Shown piece by piece: positions 1-9,072 of a DNA stretch of 58,027 bases; the first letter of the stretch is position 1; every line of letters begins with the position of its first letter. This DNA is from an uncultured Lachnospira sp. (GTDB lineage: Bacteria; Bacillota; Clostridia; Lachnospirales; Lachnospiraceae). The position numbers were made by a program, and so were the translations under genes. The stretch is from contig CALWKC010000016.1 of assembly GCA_944381165.1 (NCBI GenBank), positions 1 to 58,027 on the forward strand, read 5' to 3'. The notes below the pieces were generated by a model. It made no database searches. It was given only the letters and a program-made list of their open reading frames with translations, and was not told the origin of the DNA.

Positions 1-76
1 ATTTTACGCTGTCTGTATCGTAAACTCCGATGCCGTCTGTCACTGCGCTAAGCTCATTTTCTGTCGCAGTAATCTT
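1..76 (-). repeat. Second copy of the 204-nt (68-aa) in-gene repeat, cut by the window edge
   Basis: The 76 nt here are identical to 205-280, an offset of 204 nt or 68 codons in the giant gene. They encode ITATENELSAVTDGIGVYD and the following TDSVK. Exact DNA identity points to recent duplication or recombination, and more units may follow to the left. Confidence 0.85.
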
Positions 77-3000
77 CTCCAGCAGGTCTTTAGCCGTACC
101 CTTGACGGTTTCAAGGTTTTGCTTCTCATCATCGGTCAGATTTCCGCCGTTCAGCAGTGAGTCGATACGCTCCACCAGCTCCTCGATGGCTTCCTTATCC
201 AGCGATTTTACGCTGTCTGTATCGTAAACTCCGATGCCGTCTGTCACTGCGCTAAGCTCATTTTCTGTCGCAGTAATCTTCCCGAGCATGGCATCACAGC
301 TGTCTATGATACCCTGCAACGCAGCCTTTTCTTCTTCGGTCGCGTTTTCGGTATCGACATTGTCTGCGTAGGTTTTGACCTCGGTGATTGTTTTCTCGTC
401 GGCTGACTTCACATTTTCCGCTGTCAGCCCGTCGATATTCTCCGAAAGGCTTGCGATGGTCTTCATCGTGACCGTTACAGTCGTAACGTTGCCGCCTTTG
501 TCCGTAGCTGTGATGGTATATGTTGCATCCGTGTTGCCAAACAGCGCCAGAACACCGTTTTCGAGTGTCGCGGGCTCACTGCCCAGCGCAACTGAAGCGA
601 GATTTGTGTCCGTTACCGTGACCTTCTGCGTGGTGTAATAAATAAAGCCGTTTGTGACGCCCGTGACAGACGGAGCTGTCAGGTCGAAAGTCACTCCGTT
701 GGAGGCAAAGCAGGTGATATTGCCCGCCTTGTCCGTAACCTTGACATAGTAAATAAATTTCTCAGCATCCTCTGCTGTTTCATGGATGGTGCCAACATAA
801 TCCGTCCAGCCGGTCAGCGATGTCAGCTCATCATCAACGAGGATTTCCTCACTGCGATAATACTGAATGGACGATACGCCGCTGAAATCATCCTTACCCG
901 TGATGTCTACATCCACATCCTCATTGAAAAACAATCCGAATGTAATGGCGCTGAGGAGCTGACGGATACTGTTTTCTTTTATCGTGATATCGCCCTCCGG
1001 CGCGACGGTGTCCCGCTTTACGGTAATAGAGACCACATCGCTTTTCACGTCGCTGTCGCTTGTCGCCATGAATTCGTATACCACGCCATCTGCGTCCGTA
1101 TCAGTGCTTATGACAATTCCAGTAGTATAATCCTGCCACTCGCCGCCATCCACTCTGTACTGATAGGTCGTAGTGCCGAGATTTGAAGTTTCGTTTTCCG
1201 GCGTAAGCGTAATATCTTTATTTGTCCATACTCCGGACGTGTAAGCTGCGCCGCCGTGTGTCGCTACAATGGTCACAACAGGCTTTTGCGTGTCGATATT
1301 CCCATATTTGAGGCTCGCTGTTTTGTAGTTTCCGGCGTTGTCATACACTCTGAAAGTATATGTGCCGTTTTCCTCGACGGTATAGCCGTTCCCATATGTG
1401 CCCGTAATTTCTTCCCAATAGCCGCTATCCTTCTTTACTTCTACTTTTGCGACGCCGGAGATGCCGTCTGAGGCTGTGATTTTGACCGTATCTCTTTGCA
1501 TATAGCTGTTCGTATTGCCGGAAACGGTGATTGAAGGATCGACTTTGTCGATTTTGATATCACCGACCGATACGGTGTCGGTCATCTGCCCCTGCGCGTT
1601 TTTAAGATATATCTTAACATTCTCTGTGCTTGCGCTGATTGTCAGGCTGTCATAATATTCGCCGTTCAAAACACCCGAAACAGTATAGCCCTCGAGCGGC
1701 GTAATCGTAACATCACTCCTGTACCAGCCGTTGTTGCCCAATGTGCCGGAAAGGTCAAATGAATCAGCCGGCGTTGCCAGATATGTGATATCAAAATCCG
1801 CGGTGGCACTGGCTTTGGTATAATCACCGTCTTCCGCCACTGTCACGCGTACCGTATATTTGTCTACAGCTGACGGCTTTGTGGTAGTATAGGTGTTATC
1901 GTTGGCGCCGCGCACTTTATATTCCACCGTCACATCGCCGGTCGAGCGGCTGCTGTAGGTGACATCAGGCACGGGCTGTCCGTCATACGCCTTGGAAATG
2001 TTATTTGTGATCTCCACGCTGCCTGTCGCTTTCTGCACACTCAGAGTGATGGTCGTGGTTGCGGGATCATCGTTTCCGCCATTGCTGACATAATCCACAC
2101 CAAGTGGGTTATAGTGAACCGTCAGCGTATAATCCCCGGCTGTGAAAGTGTTGAGCCAGCTAGCCTTAAAAGTGATTGTACCGCCGTTTACCGTATAATG
2201 TGTTCCGGAGGTGAGCAGAGTATCGCCGCAGTAAATTTTGCCGATTGTGTTGCCTTTGAGGGTGACTTCAGCGGTAACGTCCGCTGTTCCCATCTTTTTA
2301 AAAGAAATAGATGCTGTTTTCTGCGCCGCATCGGTATAGAGGACAATGCCATTCGAGCTTGCATATCCCACATTGCCCACTTTGTCGGTAACCTTGACGT
2401 AAATGATATTTTTGCTGTTTGGCTCTATGTTGAAAGATTTGGAATAAACCGTCCAGTTATCTCCAACAGCAGTTTCCAGTGCCGTGTTCGTTTCATAGGA
2501 GGTGTCCGATACGAAATATTCCGTTTTTGCTACGCCGGATTCATTATCAACAGCATCTATCGTCACCGTCTGGGTGTCCTTGAAGAACAGACCGAAGGTG
2601 ATTTTATTGAGGAAGGTGGTCCACTTGTTTTCGCCAAGCTGGATTTCCGCCGTCGGCACTGTTTTGTCCAACGCCACGCCTTCGACCGTTACGGTCTGGT
2701 TTGAGGCAATATTTGATATGGTATATACGCCGTCTGCGTTCGGCGTAAGAATTGTGCCGTTTGCTTTCACTGCAAAATTGTTGGTTTCGTAGTACTTATT
2801 TGCCGAATCTACCGTCACGGTAAAGCTGTAGCTGCCGCCCTTCTTGACAGGACTTGTACTGCCTTGCGCCGGCGTCAGTGTATAGCCTGTTCCACCTTGC
2901 AGCGTGACCGTATAGGTGCGCTCATTCATCTGTATAGCGCCGTTCGTCTCATCATATGTCAGATAATAATCGGTAAGGCCTGCCAGGGAGAGTTTCTCTG

Positions 3001-6000
3001 CCATTCCGGAGTCTGTCACGCCCTGCGCAATATATCTTTTATCGCCCACATTTGTACTTATTGGACTTATCGAAAAACCGTTGCCCTCATATACGCTGTT
3101 CTCGTCATTCATTGCGTGGAACACCAAAACGGCGTCGTTACAAGCGGATGGCGTCTGAATTCTGACGTCTGCGCTGTCACCCGATATAACAGGACTGCCG
3201 GAAAGATATATCTTGGAAGAAATTGTCCCTATATCCAGCGCATAGCCCTTTTGCGCGGTGATAGTGCCACCGCTGATCTCAAGGTCTACAGACGTACTAT
3301 CACTTGAATAGATTGCTTTGCCGTCCGGCGAATCGATCTTTGCGCTTCCGGATATCCTGACGCTGTTTCTACCCGTATTCGAGCCGGTGTTTTTATAAAT
3401 TTTAAGCTGTCCGTTTATCGTGCCGCCGGTCATGGTCACATCGCTGTAGGTGGTAACTTCGTCGTTTACCGTACCGCCAGACATCTCCATCGGCACTTCC
3501 GTATAGATTTCCCCTGTTTCGCCGCCGATGATTGTCAACTTCCTGTCCACACCGTCCGTATCATAGACGGTGATAGCATCGCTATAACCGGACGTGATGA
3601 TGGCGCCGTCGTAGATGGAAACATTTCCGGCGTTTTTGTTATTTGCCGTCCAGATAGTCTTATCTTTCCCGCTTATCGTACCGCCGTAGATGGAAATATT
3701 GCCCGCCCTGCTATAGATCGTCGTCGCGTCCTCAGCCGTTGTCTCGATTTTGCCGGTTTTCGTCGCGCTGCAGTCACAGACGGCAAACTGCATATCGCGA
3801 TCACCGTAGGACTGACTTGCGTACGTCACCCCAAGCTGAAAACCGTATTCATCATCTGTGAAGGTCAATGTGTGACCGTTCAGGCAGATATTGACTGATG
3901 ATGTTATGACGAGCGGCTGGCTCAGCTCTAAATCAGCCGTCAGGTAGTAATTGCCATTTTTTAAGACATTACGATAAGAAGCGACAGAGGTGGTCACGCC
4001 TGCCGCAAGGCTGCCTTTGCCGTCGTCAAGCGCGGTATATATGACGTTTTCGTGGCCGTCATGGGCGCAGTCTGTCCCGCCGCATATCGCGTGGAGGTGG
4101 AACGACGATGCGGGCTCGATTTCGACATAGTGCGCAGCAGTGGATGTATTCGATGACAGGAAAAAGGCATAGTAATTATTGTTTAACTTCATTGTGACAT
4201 CCGAAAGTGTATCGGACTCCGCATTCTCTCTGCCCCTGGCGAGCAGCGTTTCGCTTAAGCCGATAGGCGATTCTGACATTATGGGGTACGTAGTGCCTGA
4301 CGCTTTCACGGTACTTTCGCCGGTGATAGATACGGATTTTCCCTTGATTCCGACATTTCCGCCCGTCGCAGTCACAGTCGAATTTTTGATCGCAACGGAC
4401 GATTCGCCCATGACGCCAGACATTAAAGCTCCGCTTTTGCTTTTTATCGTCATACCTATGACAGCACCACCGTCTACGGTGACGTTGTTTCCTGCAATTC
4501 CGGTCGCGGAATCGCCTCCGTCAATATCGATATTAAGACTGCCGCCGCCGCAAACAGTAATATCCTTATCGCAGTAGTCCGCCCCCTCGCTCATCGCGGC
4601 GATACCCTCAAGCCCGACGCTTGTAGAATCATAGCTCAGCTTGATATTGTTTTCACTGCCATCAGCAAGGACGATCTTCAAATCGTCATACGAAATTATG
4701 GCGGAAAATTTCTCATTATCGGTGATGCCAGACGTGATATTTGCGCCGTTCAGCGTCAGGGTCTTCGTTTCGGCGTTGTAGTACACCGTCGCTCCGCTCC
4801 CGTCAGCGTCGCCGAACACGTCGGATGCGTTTTGCTCAGTCACCTGCATGCCTCCGACCCAGACATTGTAGGCCCTATAGCCCCTGACAACCTTCCAGTA
4901 AACGGTAATGCGGTTATTTGTCCCCGTTTCCGTAACCACAACATGATAATCGCCGGTATAATCCCCTGTGCCGTTGACGGTGCAGGTGGAGCCGCTGGCG
5001 TTATCCATTTTCATACTGTCCTTGTACCATTCGTAGGTCAGTTCGCCGCCCGCGCCGCCGAGCACATGAGGTTCGAGCGTGACGCTGTCACCTGCGGCGA
5101 GCTCTATCGTTGCGGGATTACTCGCATTGTCCGTGCCGTTTTCCGGCTCGTTGTAAACCGACGAGAGGAAAAGATTACTGCCTATGGTAACATTTGTATA
5201 GTTGAATGTCCCAACAATATAGTTGTCGTCACTCAAAAAATACTCTTTCAGGCTCTCTTCGCTCCGAATATTTTCGCCCAGCCAGAATGCCGCGCTCCCG
5301 TCAGCGCCGCCGACAAACGTGCCGTTACGGATGGACAGGCTTGTTTCCGGCTTGTCAGAACTGGAAAGTCCGCAGCCGCCGCCATCGCCTCCGGTAAAGG
5401 TTCCGCCGTTTATAGTCAGCTCGCCTTTATGAAAATATACAGCGTCCCCGCCGCTGTTACCGGCGTTCCCTCCTTTAAAACTGCCGCTGTTGATGGTTAC
5501 CGAGCCGCCTTCTACAACAACGGCTTTGGGCAAATTTCCGCCACTCCCTAAATAGCCGTTAACATTGACGCCCTCCAGCGTCAGACTGCCGCCTTCGCTG
5601 TAAATGGTTCCATGTACACGGTTATTAAAGCTTGCTTGAAACGCCTGTTCTTTTGTACTTGAAATCGTTGCGATACCCTGACGGTCGCGGATAACCACGT
5701 TGCCCTCACTGATTTTAAAGCTGGTTTCCGTCAGATCATGCCCGTCCAGCTCGATAGTCAGGCTTTTGCTTATCGTGATTTCCTGTGACGTATCATCATT
5801 TTCTCTCAGTGTAATTATGTCGCCCGATGAGGCCTCCGACACGGCGGAGTCCAGAGAGTTATATCCCTTATCGCCGATATAGGCTACTGTTCCTGCTGCA
5901 GCATGCGCCGTGATACTGCCCATCGGCAGCATGGCAAACAGCATACAGACGCTGAGCAGTATCGCCAGAAAACGGTTTGGTTGCTTTCTCGTGTTCATAT

Positions 6001-6010
6001 AATCAATCAT
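1..6010 (-). CDS. Giant secreted multi-domain surface protein (partial, C-terminus off the left edge)
   Basis: Open frame of 2,003 codons with no stop before the window edge. The start at 6010 has GAAAGGAG 8 nt upstream. The N-terminus (MIDYMNTRKQPNRF, then a hydrophobic run ending in AHAAA) is a signal peptide. Residues about 40-260 are Gly/Ser/Thr-rich with recurring INGGTF-like turns, as in a right-handed beta-helix. Next come an Ig-like segment and a second beta-helix region rich in SGGT and NGAN motifs. Two related Ig-like modules follow at about 1114-1224 and 1666-1784, both containing ITFGLFF and ending in YVKVTDK.GN. The last visible part is charged, helical 68-residue repeats. Such proteins are usually wall-anchored adhesins or glycan-binding proteins of gut Clostridia; no catalytic motif was seen, so the function is open. 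It lies downstream of a GHKL/LytTR two-component system on the same strand, separated by a terminator. Confidence 0.85.
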   Translation of the reverse strand, partial: MIDYMNTRKQPNRFLAILLSVCMLFAMLPMGSITAHAAAGTVAYIGDKGYNSLDSAVSEASSGDIITLRENDDTSQEITISKSLTIELDGHDLTETSFKISEGNVVIRDRQGIATISSTKEQAFQASFNNRVHGTIYSEGGSLTLEGVNVNGYLGSGGNLPKAVVVEGGSVTINSGSFKGGNAGNSGGDAVYFHKGELTINGGTFTGGDGGGCGLSSSDKPETSLSIRNGTFVGGADGSAAFWLGENIRSEESLKEYFLSDDNYIVGTFNYTNVTIGSNLFLSSVYNEPENGTDNASNPATIELAAGDSVTLEPHVLGGAGGELTYEWYKDSMKMDNASGSTCTVNGTGDYTGDYHVVVTETGTNNRITVYWKVVRGYRAYNVWVGGMQVTEQNASDVFGDADGSGATVYYNAETKTLTLNGANITSGITDNEKFSAIISYDDLKIVLADGSENNIKLSYDSTSVGLEGIAAMSEGADYCDKDITVCGGGSLNIDIDGGDSATGIAGNNVTVDGGAVIGMTIKSKSGALMSGVMGESSVAIKNSTVTATGGNVGIKGKSVSITGESTVKASGTTYPIMSESPIGLSETLLARGRENAESDTLSDVTMKLNNNYYAFFLSSNTSTAAHYVEIEPASSFHLHAICGGTDCAHDGHENVIYTALDDGKGSLAAGVTTSVASYRNVLKNGNYYLTADLELSQPLVITSSVNICLNGHTLTFTDDEYGFQLGVTYASQSYGDRDMQFAVCDCSATKTGKIETTAEDATTIYSRAGNISIYGGTISGKDKTIWTANNKNAGNVSIYDGAIITSGYSDAITVYDTDGVDRKLTIIGGETGEIYTEVPMEMSGGTVNDEVTTYSDVTMTGGTINGQLKIYKNTGSNTGRNSVRISGSAKIDSPDGKAIYSSDSTSVDLEISGGTITAQKGYALDIGTISSKIYLSGSPVISGDSADVRIQTPSACNDAVLVFHAMNDENSVYEGNGFSISPISTNVGDKRYIAQGVTDSGMAEKLSLAGLTDYYLTYDETNGAIQMNERTYTVTLQGGTGYTLTPAQGSTSPVKKGGSYSFTVTVDSANKYYETNNFAVKANGTILTPNADGVYTISNIASNQTVTVEGVALDKTVPTAEIQLGENKWTTFLNKITFGLFFKDTQTVTIDAVDNESGVAKTEYFVSDTSYETNTALETAVGDNWTVYSKSFNIEPNSKNIIYVKVTDKVGNVGYASSNGIVLYTDAAQKTASISFKKMGTADVTAEVTLKGNTIGKIYCGDTLLTSGTHYTVNGGTITFKASWLNTFTAGDYTLTVHYNPLGVDYVSNGGNDDPATTTITLSVQKATGSVEITNNISKAYDGQPVPDVTYSSRSTGDVTVEYKVRGANDNTYTTTKPSAVDKYTVRVTVAEDGDYTKASATADFDITYLATPADSFDLSGTLGNNGWYRSDVTITPLEGYTVSGVLNGEYYDSLTISASTENVKIYLKNAQGQMTDTVSVGDIKIDKVDPSITVSGNTNSYMQRDTVKITASDGISGVAKVEVKKDSGYWEEITGTYGNGYTVEENGTYTFRVYDNAGNYKTASLKYGNIDTQKPVVTIVATHGGAAYTSGVWTNKDITLTPENETSNLGTTTYQYRVDGGEWQDYTTGIVISTDTDADGVVYEFMATSDSDVKSDVVSITVKRDTVAPEGDITIKENSIRQLLSAITFGLFFNEDVDVDITGKDDFSGVSSIQYYRSEEILVDDELTSLTGWTDYVGTIHETAEDAEKFIYYVKVTDKAGNITCFASNGVTFDLTAPSVTGVTNGFIYYTTQKVTVTDTNLASVALGSEPATLENGVLALFGNTDATYTITATDKGGNVTTVTVTMKTIASLSENIDGLTAENVKSADEKTITEVKTYADNVDTENATEEEKAALQGIIDSCDAMLGKITATENELSAVTDGIGVYDTDSVKSLDKEAIEELVERIDSLLNGGNLTDDEKQNLETVKGTAKDLLEKITATENELSAVTDGIGVYDTDSVK
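205..280 (-). repeat. First copy of the 204-nt in-gene repeat
   Basis: Identical over 76 nt to 1-76. The preceding linker in this copy (about residues 1863-1910) is also helical and charged but differs in sequence from the linker of the next unit. Only the ITATENELSAV segment is therefore strictly repeated in what can be seen. Confidence 0.85.
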
Positions 6011-6190
6011 ATAAAATTCTCCTTTCAGAAATCAAAGGCTTTATTCTTTTTAAGCAGTTTACCGCGTGATGGTTTTCTCCCGTTCCGCACGGCAAGCGCC
6101 GTACATACAATCACTGCCGCAATCAAAATCCGGAAGAGGACGGCAAAAACGGTGAAAACCTCAAGATACTCTTTTCTTGGAAAGCAGTAT

Positions 6191-6220
6191 AACAAAAAGC
6201 CACCCTTTCGGATGGCTTTG
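6191..6220 (-). terminator. Rho-independent terminator after the sensor kinase gene
   Basis: On the minus strand AAAGCCATCC-GAAA-GGGTGGCTTT is followed by TTTTGTTATA. The hairpin sits 32-60 nt after the kinase stop and separates it from the giant surface-protein gene. Confidence 0.75.
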
Positions 6221-6251
6221 TCGTAATTGGTCGTTTTTACGACATAATTGG

Positions 6252-7526
6252 TCATGCATTGAGGATAACGCACACGGTTAAACACTCGTCTTCCAGCTCA
6301 TAGCGGATGTCCCCGTTATATTTTCTGACAGCAAGAACAATGCTGTCGATCCCGGTGCCTCTTTTCTTAAGCATCCCGTTTTCAAGCGCCAGACCGGGCT
6401 TGCAGGGGTTGCTGCATACGATTACGGTCTTGTCCGCAACCGAACGGATATCCACCCGGATTTCCCCATCAGAGCCGCATTCTTTACAGCCGTTCAAAGC
6501 GTTTTCCAAGAGGTTGGAAAGAACAGCTACAAAATCCATGTCCGCAATGGGCGACTCTTCAGGTGTATCAGCAGACACCGAAACCGAGACGCCATCTTTT
6601 TGTGCTCTGATATAAAAACTGCTCAGTATGGCGTTAACTGTTGCATGTACACAGAATCTCTTCAGCTTTGCCGCGTCTAAGCTCTCATCGTACTGCTCAA
6701 TATAGTGCAAAGCCTCTTTAATATCACCCTTTTGAAGCAGTGCCGCAATATTTTGGTTATGATGCCGGAAATCGTGCCTGATAGTTCTGGCCGTCAACTC
6801 GTTTTCTTTTTCAAGCGCAAGCTGCGCTTGCAGATATTCTACATTTTTACCAATGAGTTCCGTTTTCATCTCATAATCCATATGCTGAATCGTTCCAAAT
6901 ATGACCCACAGCACCGAGCAATAAATCAGCACAACGGCTGCAAAGAGAAAGATTGCTTTGCCCTCGTGGTCGTAGCCCGCATAAAAAAATATGACAAATG
7001 ACGTAAAAACAGCTAAAAACAGCGTTGAAACCAAGGAAATTGAATACCATGCTCTTTTATTTGTCCCCGGCACCATGCGCACATATTGACGTAAAAACTT
7101 TAAATATACCAGCACAGCAGGCAGATATAACAGCGTTCTCACAATATTTCTCGCATACAGCGTTCCCGTCTCAGACAATTCGGCAAATAGCGCATTGCAC
7201 ACCAGGATAGCGATGCAAAAGAATATGCAAAACAGATTGGAATAGCTGATAAACAAAAACAGCTTCTTGCAGAAAGCATCAGACGCGGACAAAATAAAAA
7301 CAAAAAAGCCCACAAAGATGGTGCCGGTAAAACTGACAAACGCCGTATTTGCAGAACTGCTGCCAAACAGCGCGAAAACTGTCAGCGTCAGAGCGATAAA
7401 AAAAGCGCTGAACACCGCATAGATCAGTGCGGTTTTTCTGATGGAATATTTCCGCTCGGTCATGGCAACGAGGCAGAAAATGTGCGTCAGAACAAGAAGT
7501 GCCATTACTGCAGCCAAATGTATCAT
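6252..7526 (-). CDS. GHKL-domain sensor histidine kinase (AgrC-like)
   Basis: Membrane sensor of a two-component system, 424 residues. Residues 1-215 hold about six or seven hydrophobic segments. A short coiled linker leads to IRHDFRHHNQN (about residue 253), which carries the phospho-accepting His. The C-terminal ATPase domain has the N-box LLENALNGC and a G-box RGTGIDS, the variant layout of GHKL kinases such as AgrC. AGGAGG lies 10 nt before the ATG, and the start overlaps the regulator's stop by ATGA, so the two are translationally coupled. AgrC kinases typically sense peptides, but no AgrD-like peptide or AgrB-like protease gene is visible nearby, so the signal is unknown. A terminator follows. 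Confidence 0.88.
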   Translation of the reverse strand: MIHLAAVMALLVLTHIFCLVAMTERKYSIRKTALIYAVFSAFFIALTLTVFALFGSSSANTAFVSFTGTIFVGFFVFILSASDAFCKKLFLFISYSNLFCIFFCIAILVCNALFAELSETGTLYARNIVRTLLYLPAVLVYLKFLRQYVRMVPGTNKRAWYSISLVSTLFLAVFTSFVIFFYAGYDHEGKAIFLFAAVVLIYCSVLWVIFGTIQHMDYEMKTELIGKNVEYLQAQLALEKENELTARTIRHDFRHHNQNIAALLQKGDIKEALHYIEQYDESLDAAKLKRFCVHATVNAILSSFYIRAQKDGVSVSVSADTPEESPIADMDFVAVLSNLLENALNGCKECGSDGEIRVDIRSVADKTVIVCSNPCKPGLALENGMLKKRGTGIDSIVLAVRKYNGDIRYELEDECLTVCVILNA

Positions 7527-8251
7527 TGCCTGGTCGCCTCCTTTGTATAGAAATCGAAATACTGCTGTTTCACCTCGCTGCGCAGCCGCCTCGGAACAGG
7601 GATCGTCTCACCGTTTACCATTACCACTGTAGTTGAAAGCAGACTTTGCACACAGCGCAGGTTGACGATATATGAAGCGCCGACCGCCACAAAACCGCTT
7701 ATACTCTGAAACAGCTCTTTCAGTTCCGTCAGTGTCATGCGCGTTCTCAGGCAGTTCCCCGATTTCAGATGGATTTCCAAGCTGTGATTTCTGGCTTCCG
7801 CATATGCAATGGAGTACAAATCGACTCGATGAATTTCATTCCCACATTGAAAGGGGATATAAAGACGTTGCCGTCTTTTTTCAATTACCCTATCAAGTGT
7901 ATCAATCAGTCTCTTTTTCGTGTAGGGCTTTGTGAGATAGTCATTTACATGCAGAGCAAAGGCCTCCACCGCAAAATCGGAGCTGGTGGTCAAAAAAATA
8001 ATGTCAGTGACATCTTCGCTTTTACCCTGGATTTCCCGTGCAACCTCAGTACCAAGAATACCGGGCATACAGATATCCAGCAGCGCAATATCCGGAACGC
8101 CGTTTCTGTCCATTTCGTCCAGCATATCAAAAGGATTGGAAAAACATTGGATCGCAAGAAACAGATCCGGATGTTCTCCAGCGTAGTCCGAAACAATTTT
8201 TTGCATTGTTTCCAGCTCGTTTTTCTCATCATCGCATATCATGCAAAGCAT
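7523..8251 (-). CDS. LytTR-family response regulator
   Basis: DNA-binding partner of the GHKL kinase. Receiver domain at about residues 1-120: acidic pair in CDDE, phospho-acceptor Asp in IALLDICMPG, conserved Lys in YLTKPY. LytTR DNA-binding domain at about 140-235: HRVDLYSIAYAEARNHS, then a region ending in RCVQSLLSTTVVMVNGE. I chose the ATG at 8251 (MLCMICDDE) because GGCAGGTGA sits just upstream and receiver domains usually begin this way; in-frame GTG (8260) and ATG (8257) codons are alternatives. It is the first gene of a two-gene operon ending at the terminator near 6200. LytTR regulators often control surface proteins or peptide-signalling genes; control of the giant protein next door is inference. 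Confidence 0.88.
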   Translation of the reverse strand: MLCMICDDEKNELETMQKIVSDYAGEHPDLFLAIQCFSNPFDMLDEMDRNGVPDIALLDICMPGILGTEVAREIQGKSEDVTDIIFLTTSSDFAVEAFALHVNDYLTKPYTKKRLIDTLDRVIEKRRQRLYIPFQCGNEIHRVDLYSIAYAEARNHSLEIHLKSGNCLRTRMTLTELKELFQSISGFVAVGASYIVNLRCVQSLLSTTVVMVNGETIPVPRRLRSEVKQQYFDFYTKEATRQ

Positions 8252-8474
8252 ACTCATCACCTGCCAATCGATGGTTTAAGAAAGGCTGCAACCACCGTCT
8301 TTTGTATATTTGTAAATCAGTTGGATACCGCATTACGGTTTATTTAGAACAAGGTTACAATCGCAGGGAGCCCTTTGTTTCTAAAACAATATCAAATATA
8401 TTCAAAAGGAAAAGTCCCAGCCGGCTGTCAGTTGTTTTAATCCCTACAACTTATATATGCAGGAGTAAATGCTT

Positions 8475-8576
8475 ATGATTTTCGTTGGAATTGATGTTGC
8501 AAAAGATAAGCACGACCGCTTTATTACTAATCATCCAAGACTTCTCCCCATCAGTTTCTTCCCTTTGAAGTCATAA
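8475..8576 (+). pseudogene. IS110-family transposase stub (N-terminus only)
   Basis: An ATG with AGGAG 9 nt upstream opens MIFVGIDVAKDKHDRFI, the hallmark start of IS110 DEDD transposases; the first catalytic Asp is in GIDVAK. After about 20 codons the frame runs into unrelated sequence and stops at TAA (8574-8576), giving 33 codons against about 400 in an intact transposase. The rest of the element, including the serine-containing C-terminal domain, is missing here. It is a decayed insertion or rearrangement junction in the accessory tract. Confidence 0.7.
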
Positions 8577-8703
8577 AAAGCATCCCTTTGGGGCTTCTGC
8601 CCTTTGGTAAGCCGGATAAAGGCAATGTCCCTCTGGCACAGAGCCACGATATTGCCACCTCACCGGACCTTCATCGGGTAAACACAATTCGAAGAAACTA
8701 AAG
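8577..8703. other. Non-coding tract beyond the IS110 stub
   Basis: No convincing gene on either strand. The minus strand has short open stretches (one reads VAISWLCARGTLPLSG) that look like debris of another mobile element, but I cannot name it. With the stub it marks a rearranged junction. Confidence 0.3.
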
Positions 8704-8934
8704 TTAATTTTTGTTGCCCAATTTCAAAAAGTCGTTATAATGAACTTGTTTTATCATGATTCCATTATAACACGGAAAGGAGAAAAGAGGGTTGTCGTTA
8801 GCCATCTTTTTTAATGGATAAATTTCAGTGTCCTTTGCGTGAGACAGCCACGAGTTTGGAAGCCATTCCATATGACAACAGAGCTCCGTCTCCTGCAAAG
8901 CCTGTCCAAGCGAGCCAATTTCAATTTCAACCAT
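8704..8934 (-). CDS. Hypothetical protein, 76 aa (doubtful)
   Basis: Open frame of 76 codons with a weak AGGA about 11 nt upstream. No signal peptide, membrane segment or motif I recognise. The second half lies over an AT-rich stretch with the inverted repeat TTATAATG/CATTATAA (8734-8768), which looks more like regulatory or intergenic DNA. It lies just beyond the putative left att-like site, where the gene after the original rlmD end would be. Real-gene status is uncertain. Confidence 0.25.
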   Translation of the reverse strand: MVEIEIGSLGQALQETELCCHMEWLPNSWLSHAKDTEIYPLKKMANDNPLFSFPCYNGIMIKQVHYNDFLKLGNKN

Positions 8935-8952
8935 AAATTTGTTATCCTATTT

Positions 8953-9030
8953 CTAAACATGTGACAGTACTACTACCGTCTCCACTTGCTCTTCATTGTC
9001 CAAACTAATCTTTTCACTGTTCTTCCAAAA
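8953..9030 (-). pseudogene. Remnant of an rlmD-type 3' end (candidate att junction)
   Basis: The minus strand reads EEQVETVVVLSHV then a stop at 8953-8955. This matches the usual last residues of RlmD/TrmA-family methyltransferases and resembles VETVALLS in the intact rlmD of this window. The bases encoding QVETV (8973-8988) match rlmD 11282-11297 at 14 of 16 positions, in the same orientation. The simplest reading is the original rlmD tail, separated from its gene by an integrated element. The codons before EQVET do not look like RlmD, as expected at a junction. Confidence 0.45.
8973..8988 (-). repeat. att-like direct repeat, distal copy
   Basis: Minus strand CAAGTGGAGACGGTAG against CATGTGGAGACGGTGG in rlmD (11282-11297): 14 of 16 identical, same orientation, 2.3 kb apart. 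The rum/rlmD 3' end is a known integration site for conjugative elements in streptococci, which supports reading this as an old att pair. Confidence 0.45.
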
Positions 9031-9072
9031 ATCTCTTCAACTTTGATATTTGCATGGAAGCATCATGTTCTA

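Noticed and set aside
205-280. Repeats at 1-280 considered as a CRISPR array
   Set aside because: Only two copies, 76 nt long with a 204-nt period, in frame within a coding sequence; no spacers or cas genes.
2114-2704. Long plus-strand open frames across 30-5900
   Set aside because: They are antisense to the continuous 2,003-codon minus-strand frame, which has a signal peptide, clear repeats and an SD; the plus frames show no domain sense.
6025-6255. Open frame of about 76 codons starting at the ATGA overlap with the kinase stop and encoding one hydrophobic segment; considered as an AgrD-like or small membrane protein
   Set aside because: It runs straight through the strong terminator at 6191-6220, has no SD apart from coupling, and lacks the Cys/Ser-centred thiolactone region expected of AgrD.
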